Positions 10,129-20,307 of a stretch of DNA of 64,000 nt are shown piece by piece. The notes under the pieces are model-generated. The model was not told where the DNA came from. It was given only the letters and a program-made list of their open reading frames with translations, and searched no databases. The first letter of the stretch is position 1, and the number at the start of each line of letters is the position of its first letter. Source of the stretch: Paracoccus onchidii (GTDB lineage Bacteria; Pseudomonadota; Alphaproteobacteria; Rhodobacterales; Rhodobacteraceae); contig NZ_JAQBIE010000001.1 of the NCBI RefSeq assembly GCF_028294535.1, forward strand, positions 124,001 to 188,000. Reading direction: 5' to 3'. The position numbers and the translations under genes are program-made.

Positions 10129-12258
10129 ATGACAAAGCTGGAGGAACGGCTGGGGCTGTCGGGCTCGGCACTGGCGATATTGCCGGTTCTTCTGCTGCCG
10201 ATGGTAATCGGGGCGTCACTGCTGCTGTTCGTGCCGTCGCTTGGTATGGGGCGCGTAGCTATCGTGTTTTCCACCGTCGCTTTCGCCTGGTATCTGTTGG
10301 GCGGCGCGATATCTGTCGCCCATGGCTTGCGTCGTTTCGCGGTGCGCCGCACCTTGCATGCCATTCGCGGCGAAGTGTCGGCCGCGCCTGAACCGATCTG
10401 GATCTGTGACGATGACGGGCAGGTGATCTTTCAGAACGCGGCCTCCCGTGATCGGTTTGGCGATATTTCGGGGCAGCCGATGCTGGTGATCTTCCAGCGT
10501 CTGCGCGCAGATGCCGAGAACGAAATGAATGATCTTCTGAGGCGTGCTATGGCGACTGGCGGGGCCGAGCTGGATCTGCAGAATGGTGACACGATCGCGC
10601 TTAGCGCGGCATCGGATGCGCCATTGCGCGTGTGGTCCTATCACGGGCCGGAGGATGCGATTGCACCGATCGACATTGCATTGGCGGCGGATGACGAAAA
10701 CCAGAGTGACGCCGAGATGCTTGCGGCCTTGCCTGTCGCGTTGCTGCAGATCGGGCGGGACGGACGGATCTGGCACGCCAACAATGCTGCCTGTCGGTTG
10801 CTGGGCAAAGACCTTGGCAATCAGTTGATCGCAACGCATCTCGGCAGCTTCCTTGATGGGCCGGGGCGGTCGCTGAGGGACTGGATCGATGATGTCAGCG
10901 CCGGCAGAATCGAGGGCCGCCCCGAGGTTCTGCGCCTGCGCACGCCAAAGATGACGCCTGGGGCATCCAGGGCGTCAGAACGCTATTTTCAAGTGTCTCT
11001 GGCGACCTTTCCGGGTGACAGCTCAAGATTGATTGCCGTTCTGAATGACGCAAGCGCGATGAAAACGCTGGAAGCGCAGTTCGTCCAGAGCCAGAAAATG
11101 CAAGCCATCGGTCAGCTGGCTGGCGGGGTCGCGCATGATTTCAACAACCTGTTGACTGCGATCAGCGGTCATTGTGACCTGTTGATGTTGCGGTATGAAA
11201 ATGATCATCCCGATTATGCCGATCTGGATCAGATAAGCCAGAATGCCAATCGGGCGGCGGCGCTGGTCGGGCAGTTGCTGGCTTTCTCACGCAAGCAAAC
11301 CTTGCATATGGAAACGCTGGATGTGCGCGATACGCTGGCCGATTTGACGCATTTGCTTAACCGCCTTGTTGGCGAACGCGTACGGCTGACCATAAATCAC
11401 GATCCCACCCTGCATCCCGTGCGTGCCGACAAGCGGCAACTTGAACAGGTGATCATGAATCTGGTGGTCAACGCGCGCGACGCGATGCCCGCCGGGGGCG
11501 ATGTATCCATTGACACGGATCTGGTGCAGATCAGGCAGCCGTTGATGAAGGATCGCGTCGAACTGCCGCCCGGGCAATATGTCCGGATTCGCGTCAGCGA
11601 TGAAGGTTGCGGGATCGCGCCAGAAAACCTCGAAAAGATATTCGAGCCTTTTTTCACCACCAAGCGAACGGGCGAGGGCACAGGTTTGGGACTTTCAACT
11701 GTTTATGGCATCGTCAAACAGACTGGCGGATATATCTTTTGTGACAGCCAGCCGGGATCCGGCACCAGCTTTTCACTGTATTTTCCGGCGTTGACGCAGG
11801 CACCCGATGTGATGGAGAACGGGGCCACGAACGCGCCCGCGGCTCAGGTCGCGTCACAGACGGAAAGCAAGGCCAAGGTGCTGCTTGTCGAAGATGAGGC
11901 GCCTGTGCGTGCCTTTGCTGCCCGCGCGTTAGGATTGAAAGGGTATGAGGTGATCGAAGCGGACAGCGCGGAAGCCGCGTTGACGATTCTGAAAGATCAC
12001 AGTTTGCATGTCGATATTTTCGTTACGGATGTCGTCATGCCAGGTATGGACGGGCCGACATGGGTGCGCCAGGCCCTGCAGGATCGTCCTGGCACGCGCG
12101 TGGTCTTCATGTCGGGTTATACCGAGGACATCTTTGGCGAAGATCATGAGCCGCTTGAAAATTCGGTCTTTCTGGTCAAACCATTCACGCTGGCAGAGCT
12201 GAACGAAACCGTCAGGGCTCAGCTGGCGCAGCCACGGCGGGTTGTTCGGCGACATTGA
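10129..12258 (+). CDS. cckA: Hybrid sensor histidine kinase CckA
   Basis: 709-aa membrane hybrid kinase that, with ChpT, controls phosphorylation of CtrA (cell cycle, motility and gene transfer agents in alphaproteobacteria). Two membrane segments lie at about residues 12-35 and 41-63. A PAS-like region covers about 85-180 and a second about 195-300. The dimerisation box has His336 (GGVAHDFNNLL), followed by the ATPase motifs NLVVNARDAM, DEGCGIAP and GTGLGLSTVYGIV. The receiver domain (about 583-700) has phospho-acceptor Asp634 in FVTDVVMPGMDG. The receiver, the kinase core and the absence of a DNA-binding domain match CckA. A perfect CtrA-type box precedes it. Confidence 0.94.
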   Translation: MTKLEERLGLSGSALAILPVLLLPMVIGASLLLFVPSLGMGRVAIVFSTVAFAWYLLGGAISVAHGLRRFAVRRTLHAIRGEVSAAPEPIWICDDDGQVIFQNAASRDRFGDISGQPMLVIFQRLRADAENEMNDLLRRAMATGGAELDLQNGDTIALSAASDAPLRVWSYHGPEDAIAPIDIALAADDENQSDAEMLAALPVALLQIGRDGRIWHANNAACRLLGKDLGNQLIATHLGSFLDGPGRSLRDWIDDVSAGRIEGRPEVLRLRTPKMTPGASRASERYFQVSLATFPGDSSRLIAVLNDASAMKTLEAQFVQSQKMQAIGQLAGGVAHDFNNLLTAISGHCDLLMLRYENDHPDYADLDQISQNANRAAALVGQLLAFSRKQTLHMETLDVRDTLADLTHLLNRLVGERVRLTINHDPTLHPVRADKRQLEQVIMNLVVNARDAMPAGGDVSIDTDLVQIRQPLMKDRVELPPGQYVRIRVSDEGCGIAPENLEKIFEPFFTTKRTGEGTGLGLSTVYGIVKQTGGYIFCDSQPGSGTSFSLYFPALTQAPDVMENGATNAPAAQVASQTESKAKVLLVEDEAPVRAFAARALGLKGYEVIEADSAEAALTILKDHSLHVDIFVTDVVMPGMDGPTWVRQALQDRPGTRVVFMSGYTEDIFGEDHEPLENSVFLVKPFTLAELNETVRAQLAQPRRVVRRH

Positions 12259-12270
12259 TCTGTCGACGTG

Positions 12271-12855
12271 TCAAAGTGAGTGATACAGATCCATGTCGCG
12301 CCGGAGCAACTGACGCAGATCTTCTTCCTGAGCTGGGGTCAGGTCGGTGGCTACTGCGGGCGGAACATTGACCCGGGGCAGTTCAATGTGACAATCCATG
12401 CGATCTTCCAGGAACTGCACGAACGTTCCGATTTCTTCATATTTGTAGATCCTGTCGACACGTTGATCATCGCAGGTCAGGAATTGTGATTGTGAGCAGA
12501 TGCCACGATATGCAGGATCGCCTGTCGCCGAGAACTTTCTTGCAAAATCCACGAAATCCGGCTGACCGGGCCCGATACCAGGTTGGTCCAGTTCGTCACG
12601 CAGCTTGAAGCGATACCAGCTGCGCAGCCAGTCGAGTGGCTCTCGCATCAAGGCAACCGTATCGAATTTTACGCCGGATTGGCGGTGCAGCCATGGGCCG
12701 ATGAAGGTGTGATAGGCGAAAAAGTCGGTATGTTTTGCGGGTGTCGGCCGTAGGATCGAAGCCGCCGCCAAAGATTCGAGCGCCATCGCGATTGCTGTTG
12801 AGCCGGCTTTGGGCGTGGCCAGAAAAACCAGCCTGTGTTCCCAGAAAATCAACAT
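12271..12855 (-). CDS. Sulfotransferase-like protein
   Basis: 194-aa protein with the PAPS-binding start of sulfotransferases: a strand then the loop FLATPKAGSTA (residues 11-21), equivalent to the 5'-phosphosulfate loop. The segment ALMREPLDWLRSWYRF matches the 3'-phosphate-binding RxPxxRxxS-type region, though degenerate. It is shorter than typical carbohydrate sulfotransferases (250-300 aa) but similar to compact bacterial forms. Convergent with cckA (12-bp gap). The acceptor is unknown; surface polysaccharide or lipid sulfation would fit an envelope role. Confidence 0.75.
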   Translation of the reverse strand: MLIFWEHRLVFLATPKAGSTAIAMALESLAAASILRPTPAKHTDFFAYHTFIGPWLHRQSGVKFDTVALMREPLDWLRSWYRFKLRDELDQPGIGPGQPDFVDFARKFSATGDPAYRGICSQSQFLTCDDQRVDRIYKYEEIGTFVQFLEDRMDCHIELPRVNVPPAVATDLTPAQEEDLRQLLRRDMDLYHSL

Positions 12856-13031
12856 GTTGTGGTAAAAAGTTGTGTAAATGTCGGGTTCGATAGACTGCCG
12901 CGTCAGATAGTCGTCGAATTCGGCGATGTAAACGATTTGTTAATATTGCCGCATCGATAATGATCTGTGGCTGATGGATCTTGCGGAAAAATCACTTGCG
13001 TTAACCTTTCGTTTCGCGCATCCATGGGTGA

Positions 13032-13046
13032 GAACAACAGTAGAAC
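13032..13046 (+). promoter_or_regulatory. LexA (SOS) box of recA
   Basis: GAAC AACAGTA GAAC matches the alphaproteobacterial LexA consensus GAAC-N7-GAAC, 62 bp before the recA ATG. A third GAAC half-site follows 9 bp later (13056-13059). Confidence 0.85.
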
Positions 13047-13108
13047 ATCGTGCGCGAACCGGGCAGATTGCTCTGCCGGGGGGGCTGTGAAATAAGGGTG
13101 GAAATCAC

Positions 13109-14179
13109 ATGGCACAGGCGAGCATATTCGACATGAACGACAAACGCAGTGCGGACAAGCAAAAGGCGCTGGACAGTGCTTTGGCGCAGATCGAACGTCA
13201 GTTCGGCAAAGGTTCGATCATGAAACTGGGCAAGGAAAGCCCGGTTGCCGAAATCGAGGCCACTTCAACAGGTTCTCTGGGTTTGGACATCGCCCTGGGG
13301 ATCGGCGGGCTTCCCAAGGGCCGGATCATCGAGATCTATGGCCCTGAAAGTTCGGGCAAGACCACACTGACCCTGCATGCGGTTGCCGAAGAACAGAAGA
13401 AAGGCGGTGTTTGCGCGTTTGTTGATGCTGAACATGCGTTGGACCCGCAATATGCGAAGAAGCTGGGCGTCAATCTTGATGAACTGTTGATCTCGCAGCC
13501 GGATACGGGTGAGCAGGCGCTGGAAATCGTCGATACGCTTGTGCGGTCGGGTGCCGTGAACCTTGTTGTCGTGGATTCGGTCGCCGCATTGACGCCCAAG
13601 GCGGAAATCGAAGGTGACATGGGGGATCATCAAGTTGGCGCTCAGGCGAGATTGATGAGCCAGGCGATGCGCAAGCTGACGGCCAGTATCGGCCGGTCGA
13701 ATTGCATGGTGATCTTCATCAACCAGATCCGGATGAAAATCGGCGTCATGTTCGGCAACCCAGAAACCACATCCGGCGGGAACGCGCTGAAATTCTATGC
13801 CTCGGTCCGACTGGATATTCGCCGCACCGGTTCGATCAAGGATCGTGACGAAGTTATCGGCAACTCGACCAGGGTAAAGGTGGTCAAGAACAAGGTTGCG
13901 CCGCCCTTCCGCCAAGTCGAGTTCGATATCATGTATGGCGAGGGGATCAGCAAGGTTGGCGAGCTGATTGATCTTGGCGTCAAGGCCGGCGTCGTCGAGA
14001 AATCGGGGGCATGGTATTCCTATGGCGACGAGCGCATCGGACAAGGGCGCGAGAATGCCAAGCAATTCCTGCGTGACCGTCCCGAGGTTGCACTTGATAT
14101 CGAAGACAAGATCCGTGCCAGCCATGGACTTGAGTTCATACCCGGCGAAGGGGTGGATGACGCGCTGACCGAAGACTGA
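13109..14179 (+). CDS. recA: Recombinase RecA
   Basis: 356-aa DNA recombinase: homologous recombination, repair and LexA co-protease. Walker A is GPESSGKT (residues 78-85). The start [21 protein letters not shown] is typical of rhodobacterial RecA, and loop L2 ([18 protein letters not shown]) is intact. The acidic tail (GVDDALTED) is present. It is regulated by the SOS box upstream and followed by a long stem-loop. Confidence 0.99.
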   Translation: MAQASIFDMNDKRSADKQKALDSALAQIERQFGKGSIMKLGKESPVAEIEATSTGSLGLDIALGIGGLPKGRIIEIYGPESSGKTTLTLHAVAEEQKKGGVCAFVDAEHALDPQYAKKLGVNLDELLISQPDTGEQALEIVDTLVRSGAVNLVVVDSVAALTPKAEIEGDMGDHQVGAQARLMSQAMRKLTASIGRSNCMVIFINQIRMKIGVMFGNPETTSGGNALKFYASVRLDIRRTGSIKDRDEVIGNSTRVKVVKNKVAPPFRQVEFDIMYGEGISKVGELIDLGVKAGVVEKSGAWYSYGDERIGQGRENAKQFLRDRPEVALDIEDKIRASHGLEFIPGEGVDDALTED

Positions 14180-14182
14180 TTT

Positions 14183-14229
14183 GGTATGCGGTTGCGCGAA
14201 GGTCAGGACCTTTTGCGCAACCGCATACC
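14183..14229 (+). terminator. Long stem-loop after recA
   Basis: Perfect 15-bp stem GGTATGCGGTTGCGC / GCGCAACCGCATACC enclosing a second short palindrome (AAGGTC AG GACCTT). It begins 3 bp after the recA stop. There is no clear U-run, so it may stabilise the 3' end or stop transcription with help; its position makes termination the best guess. Confidence 0.6.
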
Positions 14230-14394
14230 GCCTGCATGGGCCGTTGGCAGGCAAATGAATCGCAATCGAATGCGAAACGCGCGATGCATCAGTGCCCGCG
14301 ATCGCTGGACAGCAGGCGTTGCCGAGTCTAGACCGAACGCCAGCCCGGAATGATCCGGAATATGATGCCACCGCATTGCGATGAAGGCCCACAT

Positions 14395-17052
14395 ATGCCC
14401 AGTCTGAACGATATCCGTTCCACTTTCCTCGGATTTTTCGAAAAGAACGGCCACCGCGTCGTCGAAAGCAGCCCGCTTGTGCCGCGCAACGATCCGACCC
14501 TGATGTTTACCAATTCCGGAATGGTTCAATTCAAGAACGCGTTCACGGGCCTGGAAACGCGCGACTACAATCGCGCAACGACGGCGCAGAAATGTGTGCG
14601 GGCAGGTGGCAAGCATAACGACCTGGACAATGTGGGCTATACAGCCCGGCACCACACGTTTTTCGAGATGCTGGGGAATTTCAGCTTCGGCGATTACTTC
14701 AAGACCGAAGCGATCCCCTATGCGTGGGAACTGCTGACAAAGGATTTCGGTATCCCCAAGGACAAGCTGCTGGTCACCGTGTATCACACGGATGACGAGG
14801 CGGCCGATCTGTGGAAGAAGGTTGCGGGTCTTTCCGATGACCGCATCATTCGCATCGCGACCAGCGACAATTTTTGGCAGATGGGGCCGACCGGCCCCTG
14901 CGGCCCCTGCACCGAGATTTTCTTTGACCACGGAGAGCATATCTGGGGCGGACCTCCGGGCAGCGCTGACGAAGACGGCGATCGTTTCATCGAGATCTGG
15001 AATATCGTGTTCATGCAGAACGAGCAGTTCGAGGATGGCTCGATGCGCGCGCTGGACATGCAATCCATCGATACCGGCATGGGGCTGGAACGCATTGGTG
15101 CGCTGCTTCAAGGCAAGCACGACAATTATGACACCGATCTGATGCGCGACCTGATCGAGGCCAGCGCGAACCTGTCCAGCAATGATCCGGACGGTCCCGG
15201 CAAGGTGCACCACCGCGTCATTGCCGATCACTTGCGCTCGACCAGCTTCCTGATTGCCGATGGTGTCATGCCTTCGAATGAGGGGCGCGGATATGTGCTG
15301 CGCCGGATCATGCGCCGCGCGATGCGGCATGTGCATATGCTGGGCGTGCAGGATCCGATGATGCATCGACTGGTGCCCGAGCTGGTCAGCCAGATGGGTG
15401 GCGCCTATCCCGAGCTTGGCCGGGCGCAGCCATTGATTCAGGAAACGCTTCGCAGTGAAGAAACCCGTTTCCGCCAGACCCTGGACCGGGGGCTGAGGTT
15501 GCTGGATGACGAATTGTCCCGCCTGCCCGAAGGTGCGAATTTGCCCGGCGAGGCGGCGTTCAAGCTGTATGATACCTATGGTTTCCCGCTGGATCTGACC
15601 CAGGATGCGCTGCGTGAAAAGGGCCGGGCCGTTGACACGGACGGGTTCGACAGCGCGATGGCGCAACAGAAGGCCAAGGCGCGGGCCGCATGGTCGGGTA
15701 GCGGTGAAACCAAGGATGCCGCGATCTGGTTTGACATGGCCGAGCAACATGGCGCGACCGAGTTTCTGGGCTATGATACCGAAGAGGCCGAAGGTCAGGT
15801 TCTGGCACTGGTTTCCGAGGGCGCCGAAACCGACAGTGCGGCAACCGGCGACAAGGTGCAGATCGTGGTGAACCAGTCGCCTTTCTATGCAGAAGCAGGC
15901 GGGCAGGTCGGCGATACCGGGCTGATCAAGACCGAAAGCGGCGCGGCGCGGGTGACCGATACGAAGAAAATTGCCGGTGTGTTCGTGCATATGGCCGAAG
16001 TAACGCTTGGCAGTATTCAGCGGGGGCAGGGTGCGCAACTCTCTGTCGATCATGACCGTCGCGAACAGATACGCGCCAATCACTCGGCCACGCATTTGCT
16101 GCACGAAGCCTTGCGCCGCACGCTTGGTGAACATGTGGCGCAGCGCGGCAGCTTGAATGCGCCTGATCGTCTGCGCTTTGATTTTAGCCACAATCACGCC
16201 ATGGCTGCGGATGAAATGTCCGCCATCGAGGCCGAGGTGAACACTTACATTCGTCAGAACACACCTGTCGAAACCCGTGTCATGACACCGGATGACGCCC
16301 GTGCAATTGGCGCCCAGGCGCTGTTTGGCGAGAAGTATGGCGACGAGGTGCGCGTGGTCGCGATGGGTCAGCAGGCCAATTCGGGCAAGGGCAGCGATGG
16401 CCAGACCTATTCACTGGAGCTTTGCGGCGGCACTCATGTCGCGCGGACCGGCGATATTGGCGCCTTCGCCCTTCTCAGCGACAGCGCATCAGCTGCCGGT
16501 GTGCGCCGGATCGAGGCGCTGACAGGCCAGGCGGCACTGGATCACCTGCGCGGATCGGATGCCCAGCTGTCCGAGGTTGCCGTAATCCTCAAGGCGCAGG
16601 CGGGCGATGTGGTCAACAAGGTTCGTGCCCTTGCGGATGAACGCAAGTCGTTGGCAAACGAGGTTGCGCAACTCAAGCGTCAGCTTGCAATGGGCGCGGG
16701 TGGCGCGGCCGAGGCCAAAGAGCTTGGGGGTATCAAGTTCCTTGGCCGTGTCGTCGATGGTGTGTCCGGAAAGGAACTTGGCCCGCTGGTTGATGACATG
16801 AAGCAGCAGCTGGGCAGCGGGGCGGTTCTGGTTCTGGCGCAGGCGGATGGCAAGGCAACGGTTGCTGCCGGCGTGACCTCTGATCTGACGGGGCGGCTGA
16901 GCGCGGTTTCTCTGGTCCAGACTGCGACGGCGGCGCTTGGTGGCAAGGGCGGTGGCGGACGCCCTGATCGTGCGCAGGGTGGCGCGCCGGGGCTGGATGC
17001 CGCCGACAATGCGATTGCGCAGGTTGAAAAGCTGATCGGAGAGCTGGAATGA
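14395..17052 (+). CDS. alaS: Alanyl-tRNA synthetase
   Basis: 885-aa class II synthetase with an editing domain. The ATG at 14395 ([15 protein letters not shown]) is chosen over an in-frame ATG at 14350 because it matches the family start and follows a GAAGG site. Motif 1 is in [17 protein letters not shown], followed by [15 protein letters not shown]; the zinc-binding editing motifs HSATHLLH and CGGTHVART are intact. The C-terminal DHHA1-like region is present. The last 4 bases (ATGA) overlap the next gene. Confidence 0.98.
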   Translation: MPSLNDIRSTFLGFFEKNGHRVVESSPLVPRNDPTLMFTNSGMVQFKNAFTGLETRDYNRATTAQKCVRAGGKHNDLDNVGYTARHHTFFEMLGNFSFGDYFKTEAIPYAWELLTKDFGIPKDKLLVTVYHTDDEAADLWKKVAGLSDDRIIRIATSDNFWQMGPTGPCGPCTEIFFDHGEHIWGGPPGSADEDGDRFIEIWNIVFMQNEQFEDGSMRALDMQSIDTGMGLERIGALLQGKHDNYDTDLMRDLIEASANLSSNDPDGPGKVHHRVIADHLRSTSFLIADGVMPSNEGRGYVLRRIMRRAMRHVHMLGVQDPMMHRLVPELVSQMGGAYPELGRAQPLIQETLRSEETRFRQTLDRGLRLLDDELSRLPEGANLPGEAAFKLYDTYGFPLDLTQDALREKGRAVDTDGFDSAMAQQKAKARAAWSGSGETKDAAIWFDMAEQHGATEFLGYDTEEAEGQVLALVSEGAETDSAATGDKVQIVVNQSPFYAEAGGQVGDTGLIKTESGAARVTDTKKIAGVFVHMAEVTLGSIQRGQGAQLSVDHDRREQIRANHSATHLLHEALRRTLGEHVAQRGSLNAPDRLRFDFSHNHAMAADEMSAIEAEVNTYIRQNTPVETRVMTPDDARAIGAQALFGEKYGDEVRVVAMGQQANSGKGSDGQTYSLELCGGTHVARTGDIGAFALLSDSASAAGVRRIEALTGQAALDHLRGSDAQLSEVAVILKAQAGDVVNKVRALADERKSLANEVAQLKRQLAMGAGGAAEAKELGGIKFLGRVVDGVSGKELGPLVDDMKQQLGSGAVLVLAQADGKATVAAGVTSDLTGRLSAVSLVQTATAALGGKGGGGRPDRAQGGAPGLDAADNAIAQVEKLIGELE

Positions 17053-17348
17053 GCGCGCTTTGGATTGCACATGTCCATGTGACGGATGCAGACGCCTATG
17101 GGCTATATGCCAAGGCCGCAGGCCCGGCGATTGCAGCACATGGCGGCGAGTTTCTGGCCCGTGGCGGTCGGTATCGCCAGATGGAAGGCAATGATCGGGC
17201 GCGCAATGTCGTCGCCCGGTTCCCCAGCTTCGAAGCCGCAGTCGCCTGCTATGAGAGTGATGAGTATCAGGCAGCACTTGCCCACGCGAAAGGGGCATCG
17301 GAACGCGATCTGGTGATCGTCGAGGAAACCCCGCCAGCGATGGGCTGA
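17049..17348 (+). CDS. DUF1330 family protein
   Basis: 99-aa small alpha-beta protein of the DUF1330 (dimeric ferredoxin-like barrel) type: an N-terminal [22 protein letters not shown] segment, an [10 protein letters not shown] turn and a final [10 protein letters not shown] strand. The ATGA overlap with alaS shows translational coupling. The biochemical role of DUF1330 is unknown. A strong bidirectional terminator follows. Confidence 0.8.
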   Translation: MSALWIAHVHVTDADAYGLYAKAAGPAIAAHGGEFLARGGRYRQMEGNDRARNVVARFPSFEAAVACYESDEYQAALAHAKGASERDLVIVEETPPAMG

Positions 17349-17375
17349 TGTTTTTCGCGACGGCCTTCAATCAAT

Positions 17376-17415
17376 GAGAAACCGCCGCCTCGGCTGACCG
17401 GGGCGGCGGTTTCTC
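17376..17415. terminator. Bidirectional terminator hairpin
   Basis: 14-bp perfect stem GAGAAACCGCCGCC / GGCGGCGGTTTCTC with a 12-nt loop, between the converging DUF1330 and DUF4177-like genes. Confidence 0.85.
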
Positions 17416-17439
17416 GTTGCGGCCCGAAAGGCGCGGCTG

Positions 17440-17778
17440 TCAGTTGGATTGCGTAACCTCGGCGTCTGGTTTGGCATCCGGTTGCATTTGCGGTTCGGGG
17501 GCGGAGGGCTGTTCCTGCGTGGGGGCCTGCAGGGTTTCAGGCGTTTCCGCCACGACCCGACGAAAGACCAGCACATTGTGATAGATGGTCGATCGTCCGG
17601 TCAGGCCGCTGCGCTCTTCGCTGGGAAGCACATCGGCGCGCAGGTATTCCCAGCCGTCCTTTGCCATCCGATTCAGTTCGGTGGTCAGCGCCAGAGCATA
17701 GCGATCGGTCGGGGTCTTGGCGTCCTTGGCCTTTTCACCACGGTTCGGCGCGGCGATGACAGAATATTCAAATGCCAT
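17440..17778 (-). CDS. DUF4177-like small protein
   Basis: 112-aa cytosolic protein. The first two thirds (FEYSVIAAPNRGEKAK, then the DGWEYLRADVLPSEER block and a final VLVFRR strand) match the small DUF4177 fold, and the last ~35 residues are a low-complexity Pro/Glu/Gln tail. It begins 54 bp downstream of the gatB stop on the same strand, so it is probably the second gene of that operon. Function unknown. Confidence 0.7.
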   Translation of the reverse strand: MAFEYSVIAAPNRGEKAKDAKTPTDRYALALTTELNRMAKDGWEYLRADVLPSEERSGLTGRSTIYHNVLVFRRVVAETPETLQAPTQEQPSAPEPQMQPDAKPDAEVTQSN

Positions 17779-17832
17779 GTTTTCATCCTGCTTCTGCGCA
17801 ACCGATATGCGCGGGGACAGAGGGGGGCGGTT

Positions 17833-19347
17833 TCAGCCGCCCAGCTTCTTGGCGACCAATTCATTGACCGCTGCGGGATTCGCCTTGCCGCCGGTCGCCT
17901 TCAGGACCTGGCCGACGAACCATCCTGCAAGCTTGGGGTTCTGCTTGGCCTTTTCGACCTGCGCGGGGTTTGCCGCGATAATGTCATCCACGGCCTTTTC
18001 GATGGCGCCCAGATCGGTGACCTGTTTCATGCCGCGGGTCTCGACGATTTCTGCAGGGTCACCGCCCTCGGTCCACAGGATCTCGAACAGGTCCTTGGCA
18101 ATCTTGCCCGAGATGTCACCCTTGGCGATCAGGTCGATGACGCCGCCAAGCTGTGCGGCGCTGATCGGAGAGGTCTGGATTGTCAGCGCCTCTTTGTTCA
18201 GGCGGCCGAACAATTCGTTGATCACCCAGTTGGCGGCCATCTTGCCATCGCGGCCCTGCGCCACCGACTCGAAGTAATTTGCATTGTCCACATCGGCGGT
18301 CAGAACGCCCGCGTCATATTCCGACAGGCCCATATCCTTGACGAACCGCGCTTTCTTTTCGTCGGGCAGCTCGGGCATGTCTGCCGCGATGGCATCGACC
18401 CAATCCTGTTCGATTTCCAGCGGAAGCAGATCGGGATCGGGGAAATAGCGGTAATCATGCGCCTCTTCCTTGGATCGCATGGAGCGCGTTTCACCCTTGT
18501 CGGGATCATACAGGCGGGTTTCCTGCGTGATCGCGCCGCCATCTTCCAGAATGGCGATCTGGCGACGGGCCTCGTAGTCGATGGCGGCCTGAATGAAGCG
18601 CATCGAGTTCATGTTCTTGATTTCGCAGCGGGTGCCCAGATGGCTGAAATCCTGGGTTTCCACATATTTCTCATAGGCGCCTGGCGGGCACACGGACACG
18701 TTCACGTCGGCACGCAGGTTTCCGTTCTGCATGTTGCCGTCGCAGGTGCCCAGATAGCGCATGATCTGGCGCAGCTTGCCGACATAGGCCGCGGCTTCTT
18801 CGGGGCCGCGAATGTCGGGGCGGCTGACGATTTCCATCAGCGCGACGCCGGTGCGGTTCAGGTCCACGAAGGACATGTTGGGGTCCATGTCATGGATCGA
18901 TTTCCCCGCGTCCTGTTCCATGTGGATCCGCTCGATTCGGACACGGCGGGCCACGCCGGGTCCCATGTCGACGATGACTTCGCCTTCTCCGACGATGGGG
19001 TGGTAAAGCTGGCTGATCTGATATCCTTGCGGCAGATCTGGATAGAAATAGTTCTTGCGGTCGAACGCGCTGACCAGATTGATCGCCGCCTTCAGTCCCA
19101 GGCCGGTGCGCACGGCCTGTGCCACGCAATATTCGTTGATGACAGGCAGCATTCCCGGCATCGCCGCATCGACGAAAGCCACATTGCTGTTTGGCTCGGC
19201 GCCAAAGGCGGTGGATGCCCCGGAAAACAGCTTGGCATTCGAGGAAACCTGGGCGTGCACCTCGAGGCCGATCACCAGTTCCCAGTCACCCTTGGCCCCT
19301 GCGATCACCTTGGGTTGGGGTTCTGTGAATGAAAGATGATCAAGCAT
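17833..19347 (-). CDS. gatB: Asp/Glu-tRNA(Asn/Gln) amidotransferase subunit B
   Basis: 504-aa GatB, the subunit that binds mischarged Glu-tRNA(Gln) or Asp-tRNA(Asn) and amidates it with GatA/GatC. Diagnostic blocks are [12 protein letters not shown] (residues 25-36), [19 protein letters not shown] and the C-terminal YqeY-like domain (about 360-504). The presence of GatCAB implies indirect tRNA aminoacylation, usual in alphaproteobacteria. gatA and gatC are not in the window. Confidence 0.97.
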   Translation of the reverse strand: MLDHLSFTEPQPKVIAGAKGDWELVIGLEVHAQVSSNAKLFSGASTAFGAEPNSNVAFVDAAMPGMLPVINEYCVAQAVRTGLGLKAAINLVSAFDRKNYFYPDLPQGYQISQLYHPIVGEGEVIVDMGPGVARRVRIERIHMEQDAGKSIHDMDPNMSFVDLNRTGVALMEIVSRPDIRGPEEAAAYVGKLRQIMRYLGTCDGNMQNGNLRADVNVSVCPPGAYEKYVETQDFSHLGTRCEIKNMNSMRFIQAAIDYEARRQIAILEDGGAITQETRLYDPDKGETRSMRSKEEAHDYRYFPDPDLLPLEIEQDWVDAIAADMPELPDEKKARFVKDMGLSEYDAGVLTADVDNANYFESVAQGRDGKMAANWVINELFGRLNKEALTIQTSPISAAQLGGVIDLIAKGDISGKIAKDLFEILWTEGGDPAEIVETRGMKQVTDLGAIEKAVDDIIAANPAQVEKAKQNPKLAGWFVGQVLKATGGKANPAAVNELVAKKLGG

Positions 19348-19644
19348 CGCTGGCCTCGCATACGGATTGGCATTCTTGCGCGTGTTCTTAGGTCAGCGCG
19401 CGCGGGTTGTCACGGGTTTGCGGGGCTGCAGAGTCACGAAAACCTCGGAATTGCCCGAACGGAGCCCAAGCCAAGAGGTTAAGATTTCGTGAATTGCCGA
19501 CAAAGCAGCGCCGGATCGGCGGAAATCCGGCATATCGGCCGCAAATTGGCAGCGTGTTTTTGCCGACATCCGTTTCGCCAGCTTGCGCGGTGCCGTCCCT
19601 CGGCGCATCGGTATGATCGAAAAATCTGCAAGTCCGAGGGTTTC
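19348..19644. other. Intergenic region, gatB to transglycosylase
   Basis: 297 bp that hold the divergent promoters. I see no convincing gene. TTAAGATTTCGTGAA at 19478-19492 resembles one CtrA site with a mismatched second half. The inverted motif ATCGGCGGAAATCCGG near 19515 is weak. Confidence 0.35.
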
Positions 19645-20271
19645 ATGCGCCGTGCATTGGTTCCGATTGCCTTCTTGGCGTTGTTGGCGGCTTGCCAGCC
19701 TGCTGTCGACAAGGAAACATCCGCTCAAAAGGCCGAGGCACAAGCGCGACAGATGGCGCTGGCGGCCAGCCCGCCCATGCGTTGGGGTGAGCGTCAGGGT
19801 TCGGATGCCTGGACCAAGGCAACCCTAGCCGCCCTTGATCGCGAAGGGGCGACGATCCTGTCCAGAGTGCCGCATGATATCGAGAATTTCTGCCCGAACT
19901 ATGCCGAGTTGTCGACGACCGGTCGCAAGGCATTCTGGGCCGGGCTTCTTTCGGCGCTTGCCAAACATGAAAGCACGTATAACCCCAAGGCAAGTGGCGG
20001 CGGGGGCAAATGGTTGGGCCTGATGCAGATCGCCCCCGCGACATGGCGCGGGTATGATTGCACGGGAAACATTACCAATGGTGCCGACAACATGAGCTGC
20101 GCAGTCAGAATCATGTCCACGCAGGTCGGACGCGACAATGCCGTGGTGCGAGACGGCAGCGGCGGTTGGCGCGGTGTGGCGCGTGACTGGGCGCCGATGC
20201 GCAGCCCCAAGAAGCGCGCAGACATCGCGTCATGGACCAGTTCGCGCAGCTATTGTCTGGGGCAGGGCTAG
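19645..20271 (+). CDS. Lipoprotein lytic transglycosylase
   Basis: 208-aa lipoprotein. The ATG at 19645 places the lipobox LLAAC with Cys17, giving a lipid-anchored periplasmic enzyme; an upstream in-frame ATG at 19489 would bury this signal. The SLT-type catalytic glutamate is Glu109 in LAKHESTYNPKAS, and the GLMQIAPATW motif (125-134) follows as in family-1 transglycosylases. A third conserved block (NMSCAVRIM) is present. Likely cleaves peptidoglycan strands; its precise partner is unknown. Confidence 0.85.
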   Translation: MRRALVPIAFLALLAACQPAVDKETSAQKAEAQARQMALAASPPMRWGERQGSDAWTKATLAALDREGATILSRVPHDIENFCPNYAELSTTGRKAFWAGLLSALAKHESTYNPKASGGGGKWLGLMQIAPATWRGYDCTGNITNGADNMSCAVRIMSTQVGRDNAVVRDGSGGWRGVARDWAPMRSPKKRADIASWTSSRSYCLGQG

Positions 20272-20299
20272 GGCCGGGGCGCGCATGCGCAACCCGGCC
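20272..20299. terminator. Bidirectional terminator hairpin
   Basis: GGCCGGG / CCCGGCC stem with an internal GCGCATGCGC palindrome, directly after the transglycosylase stop and 9 bp before the M20 peptidase stop. No T-run, so termination strength is uncertain. Confidence 0.55.
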
Positions 20300-20307
20300 A
20301 TGAGGCG

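Noticed and set aside
12903..13115. Minus-strand 70-codon frame in the recA promoter
   Set aside because: It covers the SOS box and has no protein features; treated as promoter DNA.
14203..16197. 664-codon minus-strand open frame over alaS
   Set aside because: Antisense shadow of alaS; no conserved motifs and no ribosome site.
17449..19332. 627-codon plus-strand open frame over gatB
   Set aside because: Antisense shadow of gatB, same cause.
19478..19492. Second CtrA site (TTAAGATTTCGTGAA)
   Set aside because: The second half-site reads TGAA rather than TTAA, and it is about 150 bp from the start codon; too weak to claim.
19393..19608. Minus-strand small frame upstream of gatB (MRRGTAPRKLAKRM start)
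   Set aside because: No ribosome site, overlaps the transglycosylase promoter region, no recognisable domain; kept only as a possibility.
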